From positions 5,509,001-5,573,000 of the forward strand of contig NZ_LT607750.1 in NCBI RefSeq assembly GCF_900090235.1: a DNA stretch of 64,000 bases, written 5' to 3'. Below are positions 45,378 to 52,625 of the stretch, in pieces (the first letter of the stretch is position 1; every line of letters begins with the position of its first letter). Below the pieces are notes generated by a model. That model saw only the letters and a list, made by a program, of their open reading frames with translations. It was not told the origin of the DNA and searched no databases. The stretch comes from Micromonospora echinaurantiaca. GTDB taxonomy: Bacteria > Actinomycetota > Actinomycetes > Mycobacteriales > Micromonosporaceae. A program made the translations under genes and the position numbers.

Positions 45378-46595
45378 TCAGCCCGCGCCGAGCAGGTCGG
45401 CCGAGCGGGCGGCCACCACCCGGGCGACCAGCCCGAGCGCGTCGCCGGCGGGCATCGGGTCGAGCCCGCGGCCGTCGCGCAGCCGCAGCGAGACCCGTCC
45501 GTCGGCCGCCTCGCGGGGCCCGATCACCGCGACGTACGGCACCCGGCGCCGGGCGGCGCCGCGTACCCGGGCGCCCAGCGAGCCGGCGCGGTCGACCTCG
45601 GCCCGCAGCCCGGCCGCCAGCGCGTCGGCCGCGAACCGGTCGGCCGCCTCGGCCTGCCCCTCGTCGACCGGCAGCACCACCAGCTGCACCGGGGCGTACC
45701 AGGCCGGAAAGGCTCCCTGGTGCACCTCGATGAGGTACGCGAAGAGCCGCTCCATGCTGCCCACCAGGCTCCGGTGCACCAGCACCGGCCGCCGCCGCGC
45801 CCCGTCCGCGTCGGTGTACCAGAGGTCGAACTTGGCCGGCTTGTCGAAGTCGAGCTGCACGGTCGACAGGGTCGACTCCCGGCCGGCGGCGTCCACGATC
45901 TGGATGTCGATCTTCGGGCCGTAGAAGGCGGCGTCGCCGGGCGCCTCGGCGTACTCCACCCCGGCCAGGGCCTCCCGCAGCAGCTCCTCGGCCCGCGACC
46001 ACTGCGCGTCGTCGCCGACGTAGCGCTGCTCCGGCCCGCGCAGCGACAGCCGGAAGCCGGCGGGCCGTACGCCGAGCGCCGCGTGCGCCTCGCGGATCAG
46101 CCCGAGGATGGCGGCGACCTCCGCACCCACCTGCTCCAGGGAGCAGAAGTTGTGCGCGTCGTTGAGCGAGATGGCGCGCACCCGGGACAGCCCGCCGAGC
46201 ACCCCCGAGCGCTCGGCCCGGTACATCCCGCCCAGCTCGGCGATCCGCAGCGGCAGCTCGCGATAGGAGCGCCCCCGAGCCCGGTAGACCAGGGCGTGGT
46301 GCGGGCAGAGCGCCGGCCGGAGCACGAACTCGTCGTCGGCACTGAGCCGCAGCGGCGGGAACATGTCGTCGGCGAAGTAGTCGAGGTGGCCGGAGATCTC
46401 GAAGAGCTGCCGTTTGCCCAGCGGCGGGGAGTAGACGTGCCGGTAGCCGGCCCGGCGCTCCAGCTCCCGCACGTACTCCTCGACGGCGTGCCGGGCGGCG
46501 GCGCCGGCCGGCAGCCAGATCGGCAGTCCGGCGCCGGCCAGCGGGTCGGAGACGAACAGGTCCAGCTCCCGGCCGAGCCTGCGGTGGTCGATCAT
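45378..46595 (-). CDS. Short threonyl-tRNA synthetase paralogue lacking TGS and editing domains
   Basis: 405 residues, about 250 fewer than a full ThrRS. It starts within the class II catalytic core: YRHVYSPPLGKRQLFEISGHLDYF, RPALCPHHALVYR, RVRAISLNDAHNFC, AFYGPKIDIQI, STVQLDF and VHRSLVGSMERL. All three zinc ligands (Cys in ALCP, His in DAHNF, His in VHRS) are kept, and the C-terminal anticodon domain follows (APVQLVVLPVD). It therefore probably charges tRNA-Thr but cannot edit Ser. A Thr-rich leader peptide and terminator hairpin upstream indicate attenuation control. ATG 46595 lies after CCAGGAGCGCGAC. Confidence 0.9.
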   Translation of the reverse strand: MIDHRRLGRELDLFVSDPLAGAGLPIWLPAGAAARHAVEEYVRELERRAGYRHVYSPPLGKRQLFEISGHLDYFADDMFPPLRLSADDEFVLRPALCPHHALVYRARGRSYRELPLRIAELGGMYRAERSGVLGGLSRVRAISLNDAHNFCSLEQVGAEVAAILGLIREAHAALGVRPAGFRLSLRGPEQRYVGDDAQWSRAEELLREALAGVEYAEAPGDAAFYGPKIDIQIVDAAGRESTLSTVQLDFDKPAKFDLWYTDADGARRRPVLVHRSLVGSMERLFAYLIEVHQGAFPAWYAPVQLVVLPVDEGQAEAADRFAADALAAGLRAEVDRAGSLGARVRGAARRRVPYVAVIGPREAADGRVSLRLRDGRGLDPMPAGDALGLVARVVAARSADLLGAG

Positions 46596-46646
46596 GTCGC
46601 GCTCCTGGTTCGGGTACGCCCCACGGGCGAGCCGGTCCGGAACGCC

Positions 46647-46681
46647 ACGAGGCCCCGGGGCGGATCGCCCCGGGGCCTCGT
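46647..46681 (-). terminator. Attenuator terminator hairpin upstream of the thrS-like gene
   Basis: ACGAGGCCCCGGGGCG and its exact complement pair over 16 bases around a three-base loop (46663-46665). It stands 51 bases upstream of the gene's ATG and 11 bases after the leader-peptide stop, where a regulated terminator belongs. Confidence 0.75.
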
Positions 46682-46692
46682 CGACGGATTGG

Positions 46693-46746
46693 TCAGTACG
46701 GCGCGCCGGGGTCTCCCGGCGTCGTGGTCAGCACCGCACTGCGCAT
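46693..46746 (-). CDS. Threonine-rich attenuator leader peptide
   Basis: A 17-residue ORF, MRSAVLTTTPGDPGAPY, with three consecutive Thr codons (ACC ACG ACG) at positions 7-9. Its ATG lies six bases after TACCGT (46753-46758), so it would be translated from a leaderless mRNA. The Thr codons sit just before the left arm of a pause hairpin, and a terminator hairpin follows the stop. The downstream gene is a threonyl-tRNA synthetase paralogue. This is the arrangement of ribosome-mediated attenuation responsive to threonyl-tRNA shortage. Confidence 0.7.
   Translation of the reverse strand: MRSAVLTTTPGDPGAPY
46704..46721 (-). promoter_or_regulatory. 1:2 pause hairpin of the Thr attenuator
   Basis: CGCCGGG-AGAC-CCCGGCG on the minus strand, seven perfect pairs, starting immediately after the Thr codons. 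Its right arm (CCCCGG) can instead pair with CCGGGG in the left arm of the terminator, giving a possible antiterminator. Confidence 0.65.
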
Positions 46747-47103
46747 GCCGCGACGGTACGCCGGCCGCGGCGCGGCCCGCACCCGCATTTCCCGGCGGAG
46801 CGCGGCCGGGCGGACGGGGAGCGGTGGCGGGCCGCCGGCACGGGACCTGCCGGCGGCCCGCGGCGGCCCGCCGTCGGAAACGGGGGACCCGACGGTCCTG
46901 GGCCGCGCGCCGACAACGGTACGCCGACGACCGCCGATCCGCCGACCGCCGACGCCTGCGTCACTTCCCGGACGTCCGATCGTTGGACCTCCGGTGGCGC
47001 AGCCGTGTCGGCGGTCACCACCGGCCAGGGCCGTTCCCGGTGGCACCGGCGGAGACGTCAGGCTCGTTACACCCAATCGGCCCCGTCCGGCGAGGTGGCA
47101 GTC
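46747..47103. promoter_or_regulatory. Divergent region between the Thr leader and the DedA gene
   Basis: The minus-strand -10 TACCGT (46753-46758) serves the Thr leader. Between about 46770 and 47090 the DNA is GC-rich and open in several frames but shows no ribosome sites, conserved domains or repeats that I recognise. GAGG at 47092-47095 is the ribosome site of the DedA gene. Confidence 0.4.
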
Positions 47104-47721
47104 GTGCCCGAACTACTCACTGAGGTCGCATCGCCGACCTGGGCGTACCTCGCGCTGCTCGGACTGCTGGTCGCGGACGCCTTCGTGCCGGTGATCCCCA
47201 CCCAGGTCGTCATGATCACCGGCGGCGCGCTGACCGTGTACGGCGGGCTGAACCTGCCGCTGACCATCGCCGTCGGCGCGCTCGGCGTCTTCGCCGGCGA
47301 CCTGGTCTGTTACCTGCTCGGCCGGAGCGCGCCCGGCCGCCGGCCGCCCCGACCCGGCGGACCGGGCCGGGCCCGGCGGGTCGCCGGCCGGGTCACCCGG
47401 GGCCTGCGCCGGCCCGGCCCGCTGGTGATCCTGCTCTGCCGGTTCGTACCGGGCGGGCGGATGGCGGCCTGCTTCTCGGCCGGGCGCAGCCGGTACCCGT
47501 ACCGCCTCTTCCTGCTCTACGAGGCGATGGCCGCGCTGGCCTGGGCGTCGTACGGAGCGCTGGTGGGGCACCTGGGCGGGACCGCGCTGACCGGGTCGGC
47601 GTGGCGGCTGGCTGTGGTCGCCGGGGTGGCGGCGCTCGGCTTCGCGGCCGCCGGCTGGGCGATCACCCTGCTCAGCGCCCGCCAGCAGCCCCCCACCCCG
47701 GCCGAGGCGACCGCCGACTAG
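47104..47721 (+). CDS. DedA family membrane protein
   Basis: 205 residues from GTG 47104 (GAGG eight bases upstream). Membrane segments include 17-38, 42-60 and several near the end; the DedA core is seen in FVPVIPTQVVMITGGALTVYGG, GVFAGDLVCYLLGR and LLCRFVPGGRMAACFSAGRSRYPYRLFLLYEAMAALAWASYGALVGHLGG. DedA proteins are flippase-like phospholipid or undecaprenyl-phosphate transporters. The basic middle loop (RRPPRPGGPGRARR) is longer than usual. No operon partner. Confidence 0.9.
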   Translation: MPELLTEVASPTWAYLALLGLLVADAFVPVIPTQVVMITGGALTVYGGLNLPLTIAVGALGVFAGDLVCYLLGRSAPGRRPPRPGGPGRARRVAGRVTRGLRRPGPLVILLCRFVPGGRMAACFSAGRSRYPYRLFLLYEAMAALAWASYGALVGHLGGTALTGSAWRLAVVAGVAALGFAAAGWAITLLSARQQPPTPAEATAD

Positions 47722-47750
47722 CCGCCCGGGGCGGGGCTCGGCCCGCCATG

Positions 47751-47798
47751 CCGGCGACATGGCGGTGTCCGGGTCCGGTCGATACCGCCACATCGGCG
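47751..47798. repeat. Imperfect inverted repeat with GATCAA tail
   Basis: CGGCGACATGGCGGTGTC (47752-47769) and GATACCGCCACATCGGCG (47781-47798) are inverted copies, 14 of 18 matching. GTCGATCAAGC follows at 47807, like the ends of the convergent-gene repeats at 29937 and 62691. It lies after the DedA stop and probably acts as terminator. Confidence 0.5.
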
Positions 47799-47899
47799 AC
47801 CCGGAGTCGATCAAGCCCGACCTCTAGGGGTGGTCCCCGGGATCGATTTCGGTGTCCGGCCCCGATCCGTTTCGGGTGGTTCCGGCGGCAGGCTGAGGC

Positions 47900-48667
47900 A
47901 TGCCTGGAATCCGGAACAGTGGCCTGCTGGCCCTCGGCGGGATCGCCCTGGCGGCGCTGCTCGCCGTGATCGGTCACCTCGAGGTGAACGAGGACCTGAA
48001 TCCCTGGTCGCTGACCGTCAGCGACTACGCCGTCTCCGACCGGGGCGGCGTGATCGACGTGGCCATGGTCGTGCTCGCGGTGGCCACCGCCGCACTCCTG
48101 CCCGCCCTGCGGCGGGCCGCCCCGCCACCCGACGGCGGCCGGCCCGACGCCCGCCGGGCCGGGGCTCGCCAGACCGGTGCCCGCCAGGCCGGGGCCGGGC
48201 GGCTGACCGAGGTGCTGCTCGCCGCGTGGGTCGGCGGGCTGCTGCTCGCGGCGGTCGTGCCGACCAACGAGCCCGGGCTGCCCATGGACACCGCCGCCTA
48301 CGTGCACCGGTACGCCTCGGTGGTCGCCTTCCTCGCGCTGCCGGTCGGCGGCTGGCTGCTCGCCCGCCGATTGCCGGACGCCGCCGGCCGCTGGGTACGC
48401 GGATTCGCCCTGGCCAGCCTGACCCTGGCGGCGGTGATGGTCTGGTCGGCCTACCCCGGTGACCGGGTCCTGCTCGGCCTGATCGAGCGGCTGCTCATCC
48501 TCACCGAGGTGGCCCTGCTCGCCACGGTCGCGCTGACCCTGCTCCGCCGCGTGGAGCACGCCGTCCCGGTGCCCGGTGCGACCGGCGTGCCGGGGTGGCG
48601 CGGGCGGCACCCCGGGGCCACGATCGACGAGCCCCGGCGGCGGGTCACTCCAGTTCGTGGAGCATGA
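47900..48667 (+). CDS. DUF998 domain-containing membrane protein
   Basis: 255 residues with six hydrophobic segments. The N-terminus (LLALGGIALAALLAVIGHL, then NEDLNPWSLTVSDYAVSDRGG) and AYVHRYASVVAFLALPVGGWLLARR fit DUF998, a family of unknown function. A short hydrophilic loop holds an imperfect repeat RRAGARQTGARQAGAG (about 85-100). The C-terminal 40 residues are soluble. Its end overlaps the end of the convergent lpdA gene by 23 bases. Confidence 0.8.
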   Translation: MPGIRNSGLLALGGIALAALLAVIGHLEVNEDLNPWSLTVSDYAVSDRGGVIDVAMVVLAVATAALLPALRRAAPPPDGGRPDARRAGARQTGARQAGAGRLTEVLLAAWVGGLLLAAVVPTNEPGLPMDTAAYVHRYASVVAFLALPVGGWLLARRLPDAAGRWVRGFALASLTLAAVMVWSAYPGDRVLLGLIERLLILTEVALLATVALTLLRRVEHAVPVPGATGVPGWRGRHPGATIDEPRRRVTPVRGA

Positions 48668-50048
48668 GCTGGCGGGCCGCCTCGGTGATCGAGCCGGAGA
48701 GCGACGGGTAGATCGTGATGGTCTGGGCCAGCTCGTTGACGGTGAGGTTGTTCTCCACCGCCATGGTGATCGGCAGGATCAGCTCGCTGGCCTTCGGGGC
48801 GACCACCACGCCGCCGATCACCTGGCCGCTGGCCGGCCGGCAGAAGAGCTTCACGAAGCCGTCGGCCAGGTCGGCCATCTTGGCCCGGGCGTTGCCGGAG
48901 AGCGGCAGCATCACCTGCCGGGCCGGCACCTTGCCGGCGTCCACCTCGTCCTGGGAGACGCCGACGGTGGCCAGCTCCGGGTCGGTGAAGACGTTCGCCG
49001 CGACGGTACGCAGCCGCAGCGGCCGGACCGCCTCGCCGAGCGCGTGCCACATCGCGATCCGACCCTGCATGGCGGCGACGCTGGCCAGCGGCAGCACTCC
49101 GGTGCAGTCGCCGGCGGCGTAGATGCCGGGGACGTTGGTGCGGGACACCCGGTCGACCGTGACGTAGCCACCCTTGGCCAGCTCGACGCCGTACTCGGCC
49201 AGGCCCAGGTTGGCGGTGTTCGGGATGGAACCGACGGCGATCAGCGCGTGCGAGCCGTACACCTTGCGGCCGTCGGAGAGCTCGACCTCGACGCCGCCGT
49301 CGGTCCGGCGGACCGCGTCGGCCCGGGAGTTGTTCAGGATGCTCATGCCGCGGTTGCGGAAGACCCGCTCGATGGCCATCGCCGCGTCGGCGTCCTCGTG
49401 CGGCATCACCCGGTCGCGGCTGGAGACCAGGGTCACCTCGACGCCCATCGCGAGGTAGGCGCTGGCGAACTCGGCGCCGGTGACGCCGGAGCCGACCACG
49501 ATCAGGTGCTCGGGCAGCTCGGGCAGGTCGTACACCTGGCGCCAGGTCAGGATGCGCTCGCCGTCCGGTACGGCGGTGGGCAGCTGGCGCGGCGTGGCGC
49601 CGGTGGCGATCAGCACGGTGGACGCGTCGATGGAGTAGTCGGCGCCGCCCTCGGCCGGCGTGACGACCACCCGGTGGGTGTGCCCCAGGGTGTCCTCACC
49701 CAGCCGGGCGCTGCCGGCGACGAAGGTCACCCCGGCCTTGAGCAGCTTGGCGTGGATGTCGGCGGACTGGGCCAGGGCGAGCCGCTTGACCCGCTCGTGC
49801 ACCGCCCGGGCGTCGACGGTGACCGCCTCCAGCCCGTCGGAGTGCACCCCGAACTCCTCGGTGTCCCGGTAGCCGGTCACCACCTCGGAGCTGGCGATGA
49901 AGGTCTTCGACGGGACGCAGTCGGACAGCACGCACGCCCCGCCGGCGCCCTCGGCCTCCACCACGGTGACATCAGCGTCCAGCTGGGCGGCGACCAGCGC
50001 CGCCTCGTACCCGGCCGGCCCACCGCCGATGATCACGATCCGGCTCAC
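48645..50048 (-). CDS. lpdA: LpdA-type NAD(P)H quinone reductase (pyridine nucleotide-disulfide family)
   Basis: 467 residues from GTG 50048. The FAD motif IVIIGGGPAGYEAALVA begins at residue 4, and the redox-centre motif GGACVLSDCVPSK keeps a CX4C pair. NAD binding is in IVVGSGVTGAEFA. The C-terminal motif that holds the His-Glu dyad in lipoamide dehydrogenases is replaced by TITIYPSLSGSI, so disulfide chemistry is unlikely. This matches Mycobacterium LpdA (Rv3303c), which reduces quinones. It diverges from the gamma-glutamylcyclotransferase-like gene. Confidence 0.9.
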   Translation of the reverse strand: MSRIVIIGGGPAGYEAALVAAQLDADVTVVEAEGAGGACVLSDCVPSKTFIASSEVVTGYRDTEEFGVHSDGLEAVTVDARAVHERVKRLALAQSADIHAKLLKAGVTFVAGSARLGEDTLGHTHRVVVTPAEGGADYSIDASTVLIATGATPRQLPTAVPDGERILTWRQVYDLPELPEHLIVVGSGVTGAEFASAYLAMGVEVTLVSSRDRVMPHEDADAAMAIERVFRNRGMSILNNSRADAVRRTDGGVEVELSDGRKVYGSHALIAVGSIPNTANLGLAEYGVELAKGGYVTVDRVSRTNVPGIYAAGDCTGVLPLASVAAMQGRIAMWHALGEAVRPLRLRTVAANVFTDPELATVGVSQDEVDAGKVPARQVMLPLSGNARAKMADLADGFVKLFCRPASGQVIGGVVVAPKASELILPITMAVENNLTVNELAQTITIYPSLSGSITEAARQLMLHELE

Positions 50049-50141
50049 AGCGCTCGCCCTTCGTCGATGCTCACAGTGACTTTCTTCTCCCGAACGCGCT
50101 CGACACGCACCGTCGTATTCTCCCCCACCGGCCGGCCGGGC

Positions 50142-50147
50142 TATCGT
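50142..50147 (+). promoter_or_regulatory. -10 box of the cyclotransferase-like gene
   Basis: TATCGT followed by seven bases and GTG 50155. Confidence 0.45.
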
Positions 50148-50154
50148 CATCGCC

Positions 50155-50610
50155 GTGCGTCATTACGCCGCCTACGGCTCAAACCTCGACCCCGCCCGGA
50201 TGCGCGCCTACTGTCCGCATTCGCCGATGGTGGGCACCGGCTGGCTGGAGGGCTGGCGGCTCACCTTCGCGGGCGAGGACGTGATCGGCTGGGAGGGCGC
50301 GGTCAGCACCGTCGTCGAGTCCCCCGGCGACCGGGTGTTCGTGGCGCTCTACGACATCCACCCGTACGACGCCGCCCAGCTCGACGAGATCGAGGGGGTG
50401 ACCTCCGGCACGTACCGCAAGCTGCACGTGCGGGTCTCGACCCTCGACGGGGACGTCACCGCGTGGATCTACGTCTTCGACGGCTACGAGGGCGGGCTGC
50501 CCACCTCGTGGTACCTCTCGGAGATCGCGAACGCCGCCGAGAAGGCGGGCGCGCCGGACGACTACGTCACCGAACTGCGGTCCCGTCCCACCGGCACCGC
50601 TTCGGCCTAG
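50155..50610 (+). CDS. Gamma-glutamylcyclotransferase-like (GGCT/AIG2 fold) protein
   Basis: 151 residues. AAYGSNLDPARMRAYCPHS (5-23) is the YGSNL substrate-loop motif of the GGCT fold, and LYDIHPYDAAQLDEIEGVTSGTY supplies the conserved catalytic-type Glu region. The reaction is probably the release of 5-oxoproline from gamma-glutamyl compounds, or a related cyclisation. GTG 50155 follows a TATCGT box and has no ribosome site. It is divergent from lpdA. Confidence 0.87.
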   Translation: MRHYAAYGSNLDPARMRAYCPHSPMVGTGWLEGWRLTFAGEDVIGWEGAVSTVVESPGDRVFVALYDIHPYDAAQLDEIEGVTSGTYRKLHVRVSTLDGDVTAWIYVFDGYEGGLPTSWYLSEIANAAEKAGAPDDYVTELRSRPTGTASA

Positions 50611-50644
50611 CCGCGCGTATCCCACGACCCACAGTCTGCTCCCA

Positions 50645-50674
50645 GCCGGGACCGCCCGGCGAGGCGGCCCCGGC
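50645..50674. terminator. Bidirectional terminator
   Basis: GCCGGGACCGCC and GGCGGCCCCGGC pair with one mismatch around a six-base loop, in the gap between two convergent genes. Confidence 0.5.
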
Positions 50675-50686
50675 CAGGGTCGTCAA

Positions 50687-51649
50687 TCACACACCGGTGG
50701 CCGGTACCACCCGCTCGTACATGTCCGTCCAGCGCACCTCGCGCAGCCCGACCGACCGGTAGAGCCCCACCGGCGCGGTCGGGTTGGTCAGGTCCACCCC
50801 CAGCCCGGCGTACTTGCGCCCCTTCCCGGCGTACGTCGTGAAGGCGCGCCACAGCAGCGCCGCGCCCACCCCGCGCCGCCGGTACGCGGGCAGCACCGAC
50901 AGCGTCCGCACGAAGCCCTCGTCCTGATCCAGCGCTTGGTCGGAGGACTGCAACGCCCCCGCGGGCACCCCGTCGACCTCGGCGAAGAACCATTCGTCCC
51001 AGAGCGTCCCGGGCACCCGAAGCGCCTCGCGCCAGCGGTCGAAGCCGGCCGGTTCGTAGTCCAGGGTGTCCCGGAACGCGGTGTCGTAGATCTGGTGGAA
51101 CAGCCGCAGGTCGGCCTCGTCGCCGGCGCGCAGCGGCCGGACCGTCACGCCCGGCGGCAGCGGCGGCTCGGCGGGCAGGTCGGCCAGCTCCCGGCGCATC
51201 CGCACGTACCGCTTGGCCCGGCGGAACCCGGCCTCGGCCAGCTCGGCCGCCCAGCGCGTCTCCGGCGCGAACACCGAGGTGCGCACGGTCAGCTCCGGTC
51301 GGCCCCGCTCGGCGGCCCGTTCGGCGATCCGGTCGAGCTGCCGGGCGAGCAGCGGGGCACGCACCCCCTCGCCGCGCTCCGGGTCGACGTAGACCTCGAC
51401 GAATTCGCGGCCCACGCCGGTCGGGTTCGACAGGATCGCCCAGCCGACCACCACGCCCTCGGGGTCGGTAACCAGCCAGGAGTCGCGCTGCGGGTCGACG
51501 AAGGGTGCGGTGAGGGCGTCCCGCACGTCGTCGGCGTCGAAGTCGGGGTAGCCGACGGCGAAGGTGTCGGCGGCGTGCACCACGGCCAGGATCGCGGGGA
51601 TGTCGTCGAGGGCGGATCGGCGGGCGGTCCATCCGGCGGGGAGATTCAC
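50687..51649 (-). CDS. Tandem-domain GNAT N-acetyltransferase
   Basis: 320 residues with two GNAT folds. The C-terminal one is intact: DEGFVRTLSVLPAYRRRGVGAALLWRAF (about 243-270) holds the acetyl-CoA loop RRRGVG, followed by LGVDLTNPTAPVGLYRSVGL, as in mycothiol-synthase-like proteins. The N-terminal one (FVEVYVDPERGEGVRAPLLARQL) has a weakened loop. The acceptor is unknown; resemblance to MshD is only in layout. GTG 51649. Confidence 0.87.
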   Translation of the reverse strand: MNLPAGWTARRSALDDIPAILAVVHAADTFAVGYPDFDADDVRDALTAPFVDPQRDSWLVTDPEGVVVGWAILSNPTGVGREFVEVYVDPERGEGVRAPLLARQLDRIAERAAERGRPELTVRTSVFAPETRWAAELAEAGFRRAKRYVRMRRELADLPAEPPLPPGVTVRPLRAGDEADLRLFHQIYDTAFRDTLDYEPAGFDRWREALRVPGTLWDEWFFAEVDGVPAGALQSSDQALDQDEGFVRTLSVLPAYRRRGVGAALLWRAFTTYAGKGRKYAGLGVDLTNPTAPVGLYRSVGLREVRWTDMYERVVPATGV

Positions 51650-51669
51650 GGGGGTGATCCTGGCAGGCC

Positions 51670-51728
51670 GGCCCGAGGAGCGCCGCCCAATTACCGGCGG
51701 CCCGGGGAGCGCCGCCCAATACCGGCGG
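51670..51728. repeat. Two direct repeats of 28-29 bp
   Basis: GGCCCGAGGAGCGCCGCCCA-ATTACCGGC (51670-51698) and the same with two changes (51699-51726) lie head to tail between two minus-strand genes; a third copy begins at 51727 but diverges after eight bases. Confidence 0.7.
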
Positions 51729-51745
51729 CCCGGGTGGGCCGGGTC

Positions 51746-52486
51746 TCACCGGGGGCTCAGGTGGGACCGGGTGGCGGCGAGCAGGTCCAGCAGCTCGGTG
51801 CCGTCGGCCGGGCCGAGCGCCGCGAACGCGGCGGCGGTCAGCCGGTCGGTCACCGCCTCGGCCCAGAGCCGGCGCCGCACCAGCGGCCCCACCGGCGGGT
51901 ACGGCGGCGGCCAGCCGCAGGCCACCGCCCCGGCCTCCCCCTCCGGCCCGGCCAGCACCGCCTCCAGCGGGCTCATCCCGCTGGCCCGTACGGCGAGCAG
52001 GTGCGCACCGGCGAAGTGCTCGCGGAGCAGGCGCAGCCCGGCGGCGGCCCGGCCACCCGGGGTCTGCCCCGGCACGGTCACCGCGCGCCAGGCGGCGAAG
52101 AGCGGCATGCCGCTGGCGTCGGCGGCGAGGACCGCCCGGCCAAGCAGGTCGGCGAGGCGCTCCACGGCGGGGAAGGCGGCCAGCCGCTCGTCGCCCCAGC
52201 GGCAACACTCGGCGAGGCTGGCGAGGGCCACCTCGAACGGCCGGATGGTTCGGGCCGCCGTGTCCCAGCCGTCGGCCACCGCACCCGGCTCGATGAACCC
52301 GAGCGCCGCGGCGGCCGTCTCGGCCCGGACGTCGCCGAGCGCGCCGGCCCGACCGGTGATGTAGAACGCCCAGCCGGAGATGCCGAGCAGCCGGGCCCGG
52401 CGCAGCGTGATCGGGCACCGGGTGTACGCGTCGCCGAGTTCGAGCACGATCGGCTTGCTGGCCGCGGCGATCTGTTCCGGCGTCAT
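51746..52486 (-). CDS. SCO6745-like helix-turn-helix-fold protein
   Basis: 246 residues. The start MTPEQIAAASKPIVLELGDAYTRCP and the continuous Ala/Leu-rich helices that follow (LASLAECCRWGDERLAAF, LRLLREHFAGAHLLAVRASGMSPLEAVLAG) match a large actinobacterial family named after SCO6745, of unknown function and predicted HTH fold. ATG 52486 is used; the frame runs further but upstream lies a dispersed inverted repeat. No clear operon partners. Confidence 0.65.
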   Translation of the reverse strand: MTPEQIAAASKPIVLELGDAYTRCPITLRRARLLGISGWAFYITGRAGALGDVRAETAAAALGFIEPGAVADGWDTAARTIRPFEVALASLAECCRWGDERLAAFPAVERLADLLGRAVLAADASGMPLFAAWRAVTVPGQTPGGRAAAGLRLLREHFAGAHLLAVRASGMSPLEAVLAGPEGEAGAVACGWPPPYPPVGPLVRRRLWAEAVTDRLTAAAFAALGPADGTELLDLLAATRSHLSPR

Positions 52487-52508
52487 CCGCCCGCTCCCCG
52501 CCGTCCGC

Positions 52509-52600
52509 TCATGCCGGCACTCCGCTGCGCTGCGTGCCGTCATGAGGCCCCGCCGCGCTGAGCCTGATGATTCGCTCGCTCCGCTCGCTCATCGGGGATC
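52509..52600. repeat. Inverted repeat plus CGCTCGCTC dispersed element
   Basis: At 52509-52545 TCATGCCGGCAC...GTGCCGTCATGA forms near-perfect arms of about 17 bases. Next to it, about 52570-52592, TTCGCTCGCTCCGCTCGCTC is the complement of the GAGCGAGCG-type element that also forms the start of the ABC gene at 42306. Confidence 0.55.
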
Positions 52601-52625
52601 AGTCTGCCGTGCCCGGTTCGCGTCG

